Positions 1-12,758 of a DNA stretch of 64,000 nucleotides are shown here, in pieces (positions within the stretch are counted from its first letter, which is position 1; each line of letters begins with the position of its first letter). The stretch is from Synaphobranchus kaupii. Lineage: Eukaryota; Chordata; Actinopteri; Anguilliformes; Synaphobranchidae. Location of the stretch: assembly GCA_029718625.1 (NCBI GenBank), contig CM056376.1:78801386-78865385 (forward strand), in the 5' to 3' direction. The position numbers and the translations under genes are program-made. Below the pieces are notes generated by a model. That model was not told the DNA's origin. It made no database searches and saw only the letters and a program-made list of their open reading frames with translations.

Positions 1-3000
1 AGATTATCCTCTGTGTCTTTCCCTGGCTTGTCAGTGGGTCTGGCATGGAACCAGTGTGGATGTGACTGGCATATGGTCTGCACCTCTCCCCATAACTCAG
101 GTCCCATCGGAAATTATGGATAATCAATGCTGATATTCTTGAATTCCTAACCGAGCAGAGACTATCAACAATTTTCTGTTACTCTGAAACTCTGTCTCAA
201 GCAACGTACAGTGTATGGGTCCTAGATTTTCACCAGATATTTTTTTTGCTGTCAATATAAGGAATCCATCCATGTGACTTGAGTGACCAACTGTTGAGTA
301 AGCAACTTGCATTAGCCAGGTGATTAATCCCATTTAATGTTGAGTCAGGTGATGATAGAATAAAAGAAAAAACTCAGAAATTAACCACTTTATTAAGAGA
401 TCACTGCCTTCCTACCAGCAACACTATATAGCCTGATACATCACTTAGATAATTTTTTTATTTTACAGTGTTAGATGATTCTTACACTGTCACACTATCA
501 CATAATTATTTTTGTCTCTGACCTGATTTAGAGAAAATACTATCCTTTTCATGTTTTAAAGTTTTCATTGATGGAATGGTCACTTAAAGTCACACCAGTC
601 ACACCATTTTGCAGAAAATTGTCTTGCAGTTTCACATTGGTTTTGGACGTTTTCCAAGGACAGATCAAATGCACCTGCGTGAAGGGATCCAAATGCCGAA
701 GCCAGTCAGGCTGAACATGGATATCTGTGTGGCGATTCTTATCTGTACGTCCTGTTTTATTGACTGAGGGCAGAGCAGAGATTTGGTACATGATGGCTGC
801 AGATATTATTGATCTTCACTAGCCTCAGACAATTTTGTCCCACATTGACACCCAGCCTGCGGGGAGCAGAGGGGAATGCCATAATCTCCACTCTTTTTCA
901 GCACTGCCAGACCTAATGCATCGGTAAAGAGTCCCACAATGGCTGATTTTAAACCCGACACAATTCGTGTATGTCCATCTTTCCTTTAAATCAGACCTTT
1001 TTGCTTTTTTTGGCGAGTTTGTTCCTCTGGCCGTATTAAATCAGGCACTGATTGGATTGTCACATTTCTGTGTCTGGGAGTACAAGCAAGAAGAAAAAAA
1101 GGTAGCCATGCTACATTTGTGCTGTTGGCCTCTTTTTTTATTTTACACAATCCCTTTCATTCTTCCTCTCAGCGTGTTTTCTTCCTTGCACGGGTCAGCC
1201 TGAGGCGGCTTAGTTTCTCACCACGGAAGGATGAAAATAGGTTGGCTCTCCCTCGGCCTCTGACCCGCTTGGATCAATACGGATCTCTGGCCTGTGGAGT
1301 CCCTCCAGCCACCTATTACCTGCATGTCTTAAGTGCTTTTTATGGTCAAACCAGAGAGCCGTCTGGGAAAAAAACCCCTCCTGCAAAGTAGAAGATCAGG
1401 CCGGAAGACAGAGAATATAAAGCATTGGATCCAGCACAGTGTAATGTTTTTTTCCGCCTCATCGAGTTGCTTCTGTGGAGATCTAACTTGGTATAGTATC
1501 ATATTATTACGAGTCGAACATGGAGTTTGTAGCAACAACGGCTGACTGATTGAGTGGGTGCTGCTCAGTGCGAGCGTGTTTGGTAGCGTTGATTGACAGG
1601 TAGCAAGAAATGATGCTATGGCAAAGGTCTGTGGAGTCCACTGCTGTCTGCACTTCTAGATTGGTTGCGTGCTATAACACGGATATTATGAGTGCTCAGT
1701 CCTCTTAGACAAGGTATTTCAGGAGGAGTTGCATATAAAAAGGACTATAATATAGTGGAGCCCATTAAGTCTCTGAAATTTGAGAGCTGTTGCCCTTGAC
1801 TGTTTGGGGGAGAGCTGGAAGAGGGCATAGCCTACCTTTTCTTGGAAGAAATGGTTTGGGAAAATTTGCGCATCCTGCAGTTAGATTTATAAAAGATCAC
1901 CCACTGCCTCTACAGAGACTGTGTGATGGGGTTATTATTGCCTGCTGTAGCCAGGGTGTCATCCTCTGGCTCTGGTCTGTTAGGCCTGGCTTGATGAATA
2001 GCTGAGGCCCTAATGGAATCAGGGACAAAAAAACATTGCAGCTGCCCCAGACACCTTGTCGCCATGGAGCCTACTTCACAGCACATGGGCGATTTTAAAG
2101 TGGCAGTGCCAAACATAGGTAGGCTTTGCCCTGACCACGGGACCTGTGGCAAAGACTTATTTTAACAGGCAGCTCTGTTGCTGAAAGCTGTGGAATTAGA
2201 TCACGCCGTCCCTGCTGTTTTAAATGTCTATATCCCACCCTGATCAGTCAGAATTGCAATGCAAATCCTGTGTGGGGTTAGAAAATCTGAGATACAGGAG
2301 ATAACTGGAACCTTAGACCCTCTCTGCTTCTGCTTTCTCTTCAATGATTCACGAAACATGGTGTGGTCCCTCATAATCTCTTGATTCAATTTAGAGACAT
2401 GATTGTCTGTGCAACTCTGTGTATTAAAAATGGTTCTAACTCTCTGTACTGTGACCATTACACATTGTGAACAGTACCACACTGGCTTTCTACTGAGAAA
2501 TGCCTTCACATGAGTCTTTCACAGAAAGCTCTCTAATTTGAGAAATGGGAAATTAGCACTAGGTCTGATGTGTGGTTCACATTCTGTTGCAAAATGGGTG
2601 CTACAAATAAGTGGTAGTTGTATTACTATTTCAAATTTTTTTTTGCTGGTTTTTAGTTTACTTTCCAACCAAAGGGCACATTGGAATTTAAATGCTTTAT
2701 CTTTGCCTCCCTGTGTCTGTTAAATGTCAGATGAAGGTCATATTTTAATATTTTAAATGATTTGAGTACAAATTTGTGGGAAGTGGACATCCTCTTAGTA
2801 TGTATTATGACATTTATCACAAGGAATGCTTTTCATTTGAATTGATTTGAAATGAATAATTAATAATTTCAATAAACTGAAGATACTATGGTCTTCCATG
2901 ATTCGTTTGAAGATGATAATACATCTTCTGTAAAGTTATTCAAGTAGTAGTTCAAGGTAGTAGTTCAGTAGTACACCCCTGGTGTAGGAAATGCAAATGG

Positions 3001-3630
3001 TGATGAAACTGTCACCTATATGGGGATAAATGTTGGCCAAATAATTATGGATGGATGCAGATGTTGATTCAGGACCTTATTTTGACATCTCATTTGAAAG
3101 ATGGCATCTTCAACGGCACAGCGTCCCCATCAGCGCTAGGCCTAGGTATTTGTCTGCACAAACTGAGAATGTGAGTAGGCCTACATTATATAAGTGAATA
3201 CATTAACTTCATGTTTTGGCATAAATGCAATATCTCCATCAGGACACATCAGAAAATACTGTAGCTATGTAGGCTATAGACCTACTGTTGTGCAATGGGA
3301 CGTTTAGTCGTAGCCTATGAGTTGATAAGAAAAGCGTAGGAATCTAAACATGTAAAAAGCCACGGCGAATAGTTGCAACTTGCTCTAAGAATTCCAGCTC
3401 ATTTTGTAATTATAGATCGGCTATATTTCTGCAGAATGTCATGTCCTGGAATAAGAAAACTATGGATTTGCGTTCATTATTACTCCTTGTCAATTATGCT
3501 TACCCTATCCACGGTCATCCCCTAGTGGTAGTAGTTCACGTCCCAATTATAGTAGCCGATTCATATTTCTCTAAAATTATAAATTAATTTACTACTTTAA
3601 AAACGAAACGACATTTTGACAACTCCTGTA
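1..3630. other. No recognisable gene (noncoding)
   Basis: Only short open frames of 60-93 codons occur, on both strands, without codon structure or domains I recognise. The stretch around 1160-1460 is richer in G+C and less repetitive than its surroundings and could be a conserved noncoding element, but nothing here proves it. Confidence 0.5.
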
Positions 3631-3816
3631 GGATATAAGCAGAGTTCAACTATTTATCCTCATCTACAACCTCTTGCCCTGGACCTGTTAGCGATGCCTG
3701 CATCCCAGGCCTTTGCAGAGCGGGTTTTTAGTGCCACAGGTGGCCTTACCTGTGGCCACTGAAACAGGGCAAGGCTCACCCTGGAAAGAAGTGCTTTCCT
3801 TAAAATTAATCACTGA
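3631..3816 (+). pseudogene. hAT transposase C-terminal (dimerisation) relic
   Basis: Reading forward from about 3631 the frame gives a hAT-family C-terminal dimerisation signature: LALDLLAMPAS, then FAERVFSATGG, then after one in-frame stop (TGA near 3762) NRARLTLERSAFLKINH and a stop at 3814-3816. In intact hAT transposases the LDLLAMPASS...ERVFS...R..L....V..L...L.. block is the last conserved part of the protein and mediates multimer formation. Only about 60 residues remain, there is an internal stop, and no TIR or upstream RNase H-like domain is visible, so this is a dead fragment. Identification rests on motif recognition; the exact hAT subfamily is not assignable. Confidence 0.7.
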
Positions 3817-4619
3817 AGTAATGGTAATGAATGGAACTGGTGATGGGGGAATTTACTTGTGTGAGCACTGGGTGTGGTTGGCATTGCAAGGGCATTGATT
3901 GATTAATTGATTTATGTTTCAGGTTTTTTTTATACATTTTTTTTATTCTGATGTGTGGCATTTTTGGTGGATTCAATAAATCAATACAAATATGCCAAAG
4001 AAATAATGTTACTTGTCTCAACTTATTAATAATAAAACAGATGCTGCATCAGCTAGCCACTCAGCATTAGCCTACAACTTAAAGGGGGATATCATGAAAT
4101 CTATAAAATCTAAAATATAGTGTTGGACAGTTGAATAAATATTTATGCATATGTATTACATTATTCCTCAAGACAGAAATAGTTATCCCTCAAGTCAGAG
4201 AAAATAGTTATTCCTATCCCTTAGTCTGTGAACTTTCTCAATGGGAGCTAAACCTTTGAACATTTACATCCAAATTACCTTAATTTACTAGTTCAATGTG
4301 TAAGCAGTGTAATAAATAAAGTTAATTTGGGTTTAAATGCGTGGACAAATATTATAGGAGAACATAAAATATAATATAATGTAATATAATATTTACCATT
4401 TAGTGGGCACAGGGGGCAAGGCTATTTGCTGTACGGAGAAAGTAGCAAACACTCAGAAATATTTACTTCAGCTGTCCGTGGTGATATAAGTAACACATTT
4501 TAATTATTAAACTGAGTAGTATCCCCCTTCACTGAAAAATAGTGTACCTGATCATACAACCTGCCTACAACCTTCTGCCAATTTGTGTCCAATTTGAACA
4601 GCCTGTTTTTACATCTGAC
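3817..4619. other. No recognisable gene (AT-rich noncoding)
   Basis: AT-rich sequence with a short ATAAT-type simple stretch near 4365-4395. I see no coding sequence or recognisable repeat. Confidence 0.4.
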
Positions 4620-4965
4620 GAAAATTGGACTTGAGATTTTGTCAACAAAAATGTTTAGTTTTTTTAGTCTAAAATGTTCTGATTTATTGTTGTCCAAAAC
4701 GAGACTAAAATGCCCAGAGTTTTTGTTGACTAAAATTAGAACAACATGTCCATATTTGTTGTTGACTAAAACTAGACTAAAATGTCCACAGAAATTTTGT
4801 GGACTAAAGCTAGACCCTATGTCCATAGCTATTGATGACTAAAAGGAGATGAAATGTCCAGATATTTTTTTTGTCAACTAAAATAAACTAAAACTATGAA
4901 AGATAAAATTGACTAAATGTGATTAAAACTCACTTGCAGTTTTCTCACATGACTAAAACAAAAAA
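4620..4965. repeat. Degenerate tandem repeat (TTGACTAAAA..TAAAATGTCC)
   Basis: A loosely repeated unit of roughly 50 bp contains 'gttgactaaaa(c/t)tagac' followed by 'taaaatgtcca' and a T-rich stretch. At least five divergent copies run from about 4625 to 4960. The open frames here on both strands are by-products of the periodicity. This type of GACTAAAA repeat is scattered in fish genomes. Confidence 0.7.
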
Positions 4966-7900
4966 GTCAGTTTAAAACACTGCCAAAATTAACACTGCAC
5001 AACAGCCTGTTTTTTTCTCAGGAGTCAACCAAGCATAGTCTTCAATAGTTAGCATTAGTTGTTGTGGGTAAAACAGTGAAACTTACACGCCAGAGATGAA
5101 GTCAGTTGGCATGGGTTAAGCAACACTTGACTAAGTGCTAATAGGAGTTCTTAGCATTATGCAGGACTTTCACATCAGCTCTGGGCATGCCCAATTAGCA
5201 CCGCTGTAAAAAATCCAGATTGAACACGTTCCCACCACTACATGTTGTAACAAATGTGTCGAAAGTCTGGCCCCAGATAGTTGTAAATTATCTCAATTAC
5301 TTTGAATCCAACTTGTGCAGTCTGTGCCACCTGAACAATTTTAATTCAGTGATATAGTTTGGCTTCTTACCCAGTTGACTATAAAGATACAGTCAGAATG
5401 CGCATGACTTCGAGTTCTGATAACTAATGCACGTTTCAAACTTCATCTTTGTGAGAAGCCTGATGCTTTCATAGGGTGCCAAAAGACATGCTGATGATTG
5501 CCTTTTCCATAGTACATCCGGTTTCAATTTGTTTTACAAATCTGTTTGTACATTGTTCAGTGATTCATTACCCACCCATTTATAGTGTTCTATATGACGA
5601 CAGTTGGACTAACAATGCTTTTTTGTCTTGATGTAGGCTGTGCTTCCCAGTTCTTTGTATCTGCTGTCAGCAGATGAAATCTTTAAAAACACGATAAATG
5701 CATGCATGCAGCAACTTATTTTTCTGGAAAAGTTGCATGGAGCTGTTTTGACATTTTAAGTCAGCTGTGGTTTTCATGTCTGCCATTTGTTTCATAATAA
5801 ATTAAAACATAAAAAACCTTGCAGCAGTATTTTATCTTGCTTCACTGCCATGCTAAAAGCTGTTTCTGCCGTGCACTTGCAATAAACATACTGCCGAGCG
5901 ATCAAAAGGACATTTAGCTTCTTAGCAACTGAATGAGGCCTGCAGTTGCAACAAAAAATGAATTGTGTGCATTGGAAGCATGTCAGTCATAGAAAACGAC
6001 ATCGATAAGTAGCCTAAAGCATTAGGACTATTATGCATTTTCCTGTTTTTATTCATAATCTTCAATGTATTTCCCAACCCACAGAAAATTGAATAAAAAA
6101 TTAAAATATTATCTTAATGATTGTGACTTGTCTGGCAATTGTTTTCTGTTTCATATTTAAATTTGAATAAATTAAGTTATCTTCATGATGCCTGCGGATC
6201 CGAAATAATTGCCGCAGCCTCTTGCATGCTGCAATCTGCATGTAGGGAGACTACAATAAAATGGCAAATCTCTTTGTGGTGCGTAACCTGCTTTCGTGGA
6301 AATTGAGTCCTGAGGCAACAGAAACTGACGGAAAACAACGAGGACAGTGGCTTCGCAGAAGACGCTGGTTTGTAGTGATTGAGGAGATGCCTAACCGCAC
6401 AGAAATAAATACAAGCCAGGGGACAGGGCCACACCCTTCATGGTTGAAATTGGAGATCTTCCTGCACGTTCGTGCATTGGTGTCGATGGAGTAGCACCCT
6501 TGTCCGAGCGTGGTCGGCTCCAGAATCACCTTGTTATATTTTAGGAGTTGATAGGAGTTGATTTGAACAGAAACTGCTGAATTAAGGACGGGTCCAGGAA
6601 ACAGTGGCTTGTGATGGTGGTGGGCAGGTTCTCTTTGGAGTACACAAGAGGGAGAAATGCAGGGAGAGTAATCATAAAGCCCATTTGACATTCAAGTCTT
6701 ATCTGTTGTTATCGGTCCCTTGCTGAGCGTGAAACCTTGCAGATGTCAGAGGCAGCCAACCACCCCAATCCCCCCCCCCCCCCCCCCTCCCCCTCCCGGA
6801 GATGTCTTTGGAGCTTGGCACAGTTAAATGCTGGTGCTGGAGAGAGGATTATCGGAGCGGATCTGGCAGAACCCCTTCTTAGACGGGAGTAGGATTCTGA
6901 CAGGCGCCATTTAGATCCCAGGGATTTGTTTTCCTCACCTCCTTGTCTTGAATTTTTCGCGAGGCGGAGCGCGAGTGAGAAAAGGACACAGAGGTGGGAG
7001 TTGGCAGACGCTCCCTAACCAGCAGGTCCCGACGATAGATTTTGAGGAGTGTGAGGAAAATGCGGGTCTACGGCCATCTGAGAGGAGTCCAGAGTACCAC
7101 CAGTATTGATTCCAGCAGGGGAAAAAGATTGGATTGGTCTGACCTTCCAGCGGAGCTGTGGAATGGAGAATGGCAACTGGTAGGGGAGGGGGGGGGGGTT
7201 TGGCTTATTTATTGTGTTTCTGTAGCAACCTCCACTACCCATCGTGGCAGTAATTATTTGATCATCTGCTCTGACCTCTCTTGTAAAAGGGACTCAGCTC
7301 TGGGTTATTAAAAACCCATCACAATGCTCTCCTCGGTGACAGGTTCCATATGCCAATGTGGCAGGCTAGTCAAATATATCTGGCATGGCCGGTGGCTAAG
7401 ACACTGTGCAGATGTAGTGCAAAGCTGCTAGTTGCTAATGGCATCACCAATTGTTTGCTTTGCATTAAAACAAGCCTGCTGTATGAGCTGCCATGACAGG
7501 TGGGCCACACCATAACCAAGCAACTGCTAGCAGCTGCTGTGAAATGTTATATTGATTAACTCTTGTTATGCAGTAAAATATCCAGTGTTAATTCAATTCT
7601 AACAGAGTACATATAGGTACCATATGTACTCCGTGAGAGTTGAATTTAACACTGAACATTTTACTGTGCACTTTGAATTTACAGTATGCTGTTTCAAACA
7701 GAGAGGTGTTTATGTATCGTTAACTGCTTTTGGGCATTCGGTGACCTTTTTTGTTGGCATGCTCCTCTTTTTCAGATCTTTTTCAAGATATTATCTTTTT
7801 AAAATTACATTATCATTAGCTAGGTTCGTTATCTTTCTTGAGGTAACATAACCTAAACAAATCTACTCTTCTGCGTGTGCCCACTTAGCATCGTAGTGAG

Positions 7901-8731
7901 ATTACAGCAAATCAAAACACTGTCACTTCCTACTTGGGAGTTTTTTACTAACTGATGAGAGGTCTACAAACTCCGCAAATCTATTGAATCATTGATAATC
8001 TCTGAAGACAGGTCACAAAATGGTGCGCTTACGCAAACAAATTTTCTATTGATTTTTAAATGATCGTAAATTAGTTTTCAAACATTTCCATTATATATTT
8101 TTAAGCCTGCGGCAAACTCAGTAGTAATCCTTTCAAGTATCATTTTCATATTATATCTGAAAATAAATGAGTAGTGAGAAGTAGGGAAAATACATAAATC
8201 ACTGGGGACAAAGCATCCAGCACCTTGGACAGTGAAACTACAAAATGTGGATTGTGACATTGCTGCAACTGGAGGCTTCTTTGAAAAGATCCGGATGCAA
8301 GTAAAGATAAGAGGCAACATGACCAATAGCCGGCAAGGGATTTGATCTCTGCGTGCGTGGCTCAAGTTCCTCTTTTATATCCTCGAGTAGTGTGATTATT
8401 GTGTGGCTGTACAACCTGGCTTTATTGCTTCACTATTTGCTGTTCAGTTAACTGGAAGTGGGTAATTATTGGATGAAGTCCCTCTTTGGTATTATTCTAT
8501 TTTGCCTTTGTTCTCTGGGTCTTCTCCTGGCTCTCACTACAGCCATGTTTGGGAGCGAGAGCATACCTTATATAGAATACGAGCTAGGCTACATCAGCGC
8601 TCATAAAATTTCCACTTGCTTTCAGGGGTTTTTAAAATCCACAGGCAAAGAGGAGAGTCCACAATTATTGTAAATTAGACTGAATACTTAATTGACCCAA
8701 TTAGCAAATTCTCCACCCTGTTTTAGAGATA
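4966..8731. other. No recognisable gene; homopolymer runs
   Basis: No protein domain or RNA gene recognised. A C-rich run lies at about 6771-6800 and a G run near 7190-7198. Blocks at about 5640-5960 and 6190-6700 are non-repetitive and could be conserved noncoding DNA, but I have no comparison to show it. Confidence 0.4.
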
Positions 8732-8740
8732 AAGCCTGTT

Positions 8741-9140
8741 TAGTTTTTTTTAATTATTATTTTTATTTTCCATTTTCCCTTTTTCTCCCAATTTGGTAGC
8801 CAATTGGACCCTGTGTAATTCAATTCCCCCGTGTAGCAACCACTAGAGAATCGCCGCCACACAACCCCATCAGCTGGTAGTAGGAAAGAGGACGCCACAT
8901 CCTCTTCAGTGTGCGACTCCTAAAGCTCCTGACCATGATTCCAACTCGCCCAGGGCCGTCTTGTTTGTGACTATTCTCGCCAAGTCCCACCCCCCAACCT
9001 GGGAGCAGCCGCCAATTGCCACTCCCTCAAGCACCGGCCATACTCGGATCTGGCAGGACTGGGGATCGAACCCCCAATCCTCGGGGTGCAACTGCACTGA
9101 CTGAAAGTCTGCGCTTTTACTGCTGGACCACCGCGGTGGC
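8741..9140 (-). mobile_element. tRNA-derived SINE with target duplications
   Basis: On the minus strand the element starts with the palindrome CCACCGCGGTGG (plus 9128-9139). An A-box-like TGGTCCAGCAG follows (plus 9120-9130) and then a B-box-like GGGTTCGATCCC (plus 9062-9073), the internal RNA polymerase III promoter of a tRNA-like head. The 3' end is A/T-rich (plus 8741-8770). Direct repeats AAGCCTGTT flank it at 8732-8740 and 9141-9149, as expected for LINE-mediated insertion. Spacing of the boxes fits a SINE head. The body of about 300 bp is not a family I can name. Confidence 0.8.
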
Positions 9141-9382
9141 AAGCCTGTTAGTGTTTTTATGAATTAAAAGGAAAATTTATTTATTAATTATTTTTATTTG
9201 TTAGGGTGGGATGGTGTATGCGCCTCACTGGCTACATTTACATGCAGAACATATTTGGAATATCAGACAATTCTGATATGTGCATTTGAACTTGGATTTT
9301 GACTATTCTGAATATTCTGTTCATGTGCATGCAAAAATGTATTATTGCATTTTATGGTAAGCTGTTTGCAGCGAAGAAGGTA

Positions 9383-9460
9383 CCGAGTTAAATCCCAGCC
9401 GATGGCCTTTCTGTGTGGAGTTTGCATGTTCTCCACGTGTCCATGTGGGGCTTCTTCCAG
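9383..9460 (+). mobile_element. L2-type LINE 3' tail, left part
   Basis: The text 'ggcctttctgtgtggagtttgcatgttctcc' is the widely distributed 3' region of fish L2 LINEs. It stops at CTTCTTCCAG (9451-9460), where a 1028 bp LTR insertion begins, and resumes at 10489. Removing the insertion and one copy of CCAG restores a continuous L2 tail. Confidence 0.8.
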
Positions 9461-10488
9461 TGTAGGGAACATGCCTGTATATTCCTACATGTGGAGTATT
9501 ACTCATGCAAGGTGTTTACATATACATTTAGCAGTAATGGTGATAGACAATTAAAACATGTTCGTCTTACCAGTCTTCACCCGGGCACCATAAATGTAGA
9601 GAATATCCTCGACGGGGGCACCATAAATGTAAGGAATATGCCTCTATATATATATAAACTCTTACATTGGGATGCCAGAAATATAGGCAATATCTATGGA
9701 ATAATGAGGTTTACCCCTTATTATTCTTAAGTTAGGTTAAAATTAAATCAGTCTCATTTGGATTATAATTACTCCTTACTTCAGTTTACCACCAAAGCAC
9801 TAATAACTAATAATTCATAAGGGTGAAGGTATTACGTTCTAATGATTAGGTTTGACTCAGCTCTCGTGTTCATACAACATCAAAACAGACACCAGTTTAA
9901 CAAAATAGATTTATTAAACAAGGAAAAAACATGAATATTACATTCTACTAAATAGACATATTGTGTGGTGTGCTTATTGTAGCATTTATATGTGTGTATA
10001 GCTGGCTTGTCCGTGATGTGGATGGTGAGGGCGTCTCCTGGTAGGGATGCGGGTCGTCTGGTTATCGCCTGCGTCTTTGTCCGTGGCTGGAACACACCTC
10101 AGTCGGAGTTGCGTTTAATTCAGTTTTATGGTTAGATTAGATGCTGTAGGCAAGCTAACCCGTTTGCGCGTCTCTCAGCGGCCTTTGATGCTGCTGCCGC
10201 GGTGTTGCTGGTGCAATGGAGATCCACCTTTGTAGCTGTGTAGCTAGCAAAAGGGGGGAGACAAAAATGGAGTGCTGCCTCTTGTGCAGCACTATCGAGG
10301 ACAGAGGAAAAGAGTGAAGTGAATAGGGTTGGGCGGACAGACTGGAATGCGTTCAGTCTTATCTGTTTTAGTTTTATGACCCTTAGTGTCTCGTATTTCC
10401 AAGAGACATGATTGGCTGTGGCCGGTGTTTTAAATGTCTTTTTGGTTTCCTATGGAGTGAATGGAAAATGTAGTCCATTGTCCCTACA
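9461..10488 (-). mobile_element. Solo LTR inserted in an L2 tail
   Basis: The 1028 bp insertion begins TGTAGGGAACATG and ends CATTGTCCCTACA, an imperfect inverted end pair with TG/CA termini. It is flanked by 4 bp duplications CCAG (9457-9460 and 10489-10492). A minus-strand AATAAA lies near 9908-9916 (plus 'gatttattaaac'), suggesting minus orientation. A short internal repeat containing 'ggcaccataaatgta' occurs near 9585-9635. No coding region is present. Solo LTRs arise by LTR-LTR recombination. The family (gypsy, BEL or ERV) is not assignable. Confidence 0.75.
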
Positions 10489-10700
10489 CCAGGATACTCC
10501 AGTTTTCTCCCAAAGTCCAAAGACATGCAGGTTAGGTGAATTGGAGACTCTAAATGTCCCATAGGTATGAGTGTGTGAGTGCCCTGTGATGGATTGGCGA
10601 CCTGTCCAGGGTGTATTTCTGCCTCTGCCCCAATGCATGCTGGATAGGCTCCAGCCCCCCCCACGACCCTGACCAGGAATAAGTGGGTTAGATAATGGAT
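10489..10700 (+). mobile_element. L2-type LINE 3' tail, right part
   Basis: Continuation of the tail starting at 9383: 'tccaaagacatgcaggttaggtgaattggagactc', then 'gatggattggcgacctgtccagggtgta', then 'ggataggctccagccccccc', ending in 'gataatggatagatggg'. These are hallmark pieces of fish L2 3' ends. No ORF of the LINE is retained, so it is a 5'-truncated copy. Confidence 0.85.
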
Positions 10701-11032
10701 AGATGGGAGATGTTGGCTGTTTACATCTCTTACACCACACTGAAAGGAAACATGCAGACACTATTTTTGTGGATCATTCTTTTTAAAATCAGGACTGCAA
10801 AACCAGTTCATTGTATGACTCATCTTGAACCACAGAATTCAGAAAAGAACCAGACTTATCTCAATGTGCCAGTTCTGGGCTCCTTTTTATAACACGTTAA
10901 CAAAGACTTATTAATGTTTAATAACCATCAACAATCTATTTGTGTAGTGCTGCTTTATATACTTTCATAAACATTTAGATTTTACCGTATAGCACAAGTA
11001 ATTGTAGAAATGAAAGTATTGCCTCAATATAT

Positions 11033-12753
11033 TGTAATGGGGCGTGACGTGTGAGGTAGGAGGAGCCAAACGCAGCAAGGGGATTCTTTAAGCCCTAAGG
11101 CCACTAAGGCGGGATACCCCGCAGTTAAGGGAGGAGACAAGACAACGAACAACGAACACAACTACAGACGCTACTAACCGGCTCACTGTCACACGCCAAT
11201 AAGTAGAGCGCAAGGACAGGTCTCTGAATAGCCAGAAATAAAACGCGCCCTGTCTCAGAAACGAGACGCATAACGGGCGAGTAGCGTAATGGCAAAAAAT
11301 AAACTGATAACAAACACTGCAAAAATAATAAGATAGAATGAGGAGGCGAAAGGAACAGATCCAACGTTCCAAGGCTACTCTCAGACTCGCGGTCACACAC
11401 AAACATGTCCACAACATCGCCCAATCTTCCCTATAGGAAGACATGCACCGAAAGACGAAACAGAAGAGCAGTTCCGAACAAAATTGTCAAAACTCCATGT
11501 AAGGAGAAAGGTACCGAAAGGAACGAACAGGACAGGCTGCACCGGACATTTACCGGCTAAAGACCAAAGCGAGATTAGTTGAAAATAAACGCCATACCTC
11601 TCCATAAAGAGGAATGTAACGAGGCGTACAGGAACAGAGATTTAACATTCCATGGCTAGTTTCATAGGCTCGCAGTCACATGCAGAAAACATAAAGGGGT
11701 GAACGCCCGATCTCCCAGGAGAGAGAAACATTTTACAGGCGAGCCGATGGAGCACCTTCGTCCCATAACTTTACGAATAAATGTGACTAACGCAAGCTCA
11801 ATTGAAAAACACACGCCCTAGCCTCTCAGTAAAGAAATATGTAACGAGGCGAAGGAACAGAGAGCTAACGTTCCGAGGCTATTTTCGGAAAACACGCAGT
11901 CACACACAACATTGCCCAAGCTCCATACGAGGAGAAACATACCCGGAGAACGAACAGAACAATAGTCCCGAACAAAATCGTCCCACAGGTAAAAAAGGCG
12001 AACAGGACACCTGCAATAACAGACCAACGCAAACTTAATCGAAAATAGCAAGCACTGCCTCTCAATATAATATAAAACCCTGACTCACAACAAAGGGGAA
12101 CGTAGTCCACGAGAAGGAGACAAAACAGGGAACAAACGTACCGAAGCTACTAACTGGCTCACAGTAACATGGAAATGAGTAGAAGCAAAACGCCAGGTCT
12201 CTCAGTAAGAAAACCAATCCAAGGCGAAAATGGAACAAATAACTGCTACTCTATACTTCTACGAGCTAAGTAACGAAGTAGAAGCGAAACGCCCGATCTC
12301 CCTATGGGAAGACATGTACCGAAGGGCGAACAGAACTACAGTTCCGAACAGAATCGCCCAAAACTCCATATACGGAGAAAAGCACAAAAAGACGAAATAG
12401 AGCAGAGATCCGCGGTCCCATACTTCTACGAGATAAGTAACTAAAGAGCCAGCAAGAAATAAGCCCTGCCTCAGCAATGAGACGTAGAAATAGGCGAGTA
12501 GCCCAAATGGTACGAATAACTCACAGCCAACAAAACACCACAGTACAAAACAATAAACAAACAATCTCGAAGCCCCGAACGAAGGAAACGGTAGGCTTAT
12601 ATACCTCTCAAGGTGACCACGCACAGGTGTGGACGCTAACAGAAGCTCCGCAATCTAAGCAGGGCGGAGCAAGCATCCACCAAAAGGGCAGCGCCCTCGC
12701 GTGGCCACCAAGGAAAACGACCGCATAGACAAAAAGGGTTAAAAACCATGACA
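11033..12753 (-). mobile_element. Long solo LTR with internal subrepeats
   Basis: The block starts TGTAATGGGGCG and ends AACCATGACA, with TG/CA termini and perfect 5 bp flanks TATAT (11028-11032 and 12754-12758). Read on the minus strand it begins TGTCATGGTTTTTA, resembling the minus-strand LTR of the chromovirus at 57.8-61.2 kb (TGTCATGGTTTTCC). A TATA-like GTATATAAG occurs on the minus strand (plus about 12597-12606), near the expected U3/R border. No internal coding region is present. Open frames of up to 121 codons inside it have no recognisable domain. Confidence 0.8.
11400..12380. repeat. Subrepeats inside the solo LTR
   Basis: A module of about 100-130 bp recurs: 'cgcccgatctccctat..gaagacatg(c/t)accgaa', then 'cagttccgaacaaaat', then 'aactccat..(a)ggagaaa'. 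Copies are visible near 11415-11530, 11700-11740 (partial), 11910-12010 and 12290-12385. The copies are diverged, so the array is old or rearranged. Confidence 0.6.
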
Positions 12754-12758
12754 TATAT

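Noticed and set aside
6183..6691. 146-codon minus-strand frame as a host exon
   Set aside because: No recognisable domain, no convincing splice sites, and overlapping frames on the other strand of similar quality.
9062..9130. tRNA gene
   Set aside because: A- and B-box-like words are present, but the arms do not form a proper cloverleaf and the block sits at the head of a 400 bp SINE with flanking duplications.
11088..12624. Minus-strand frames of 99-121 codons rich in C, F, L, S
   Set aside because: They lie inside a solo LTR with subrepeats, overlap each other in different frames and show no domain.
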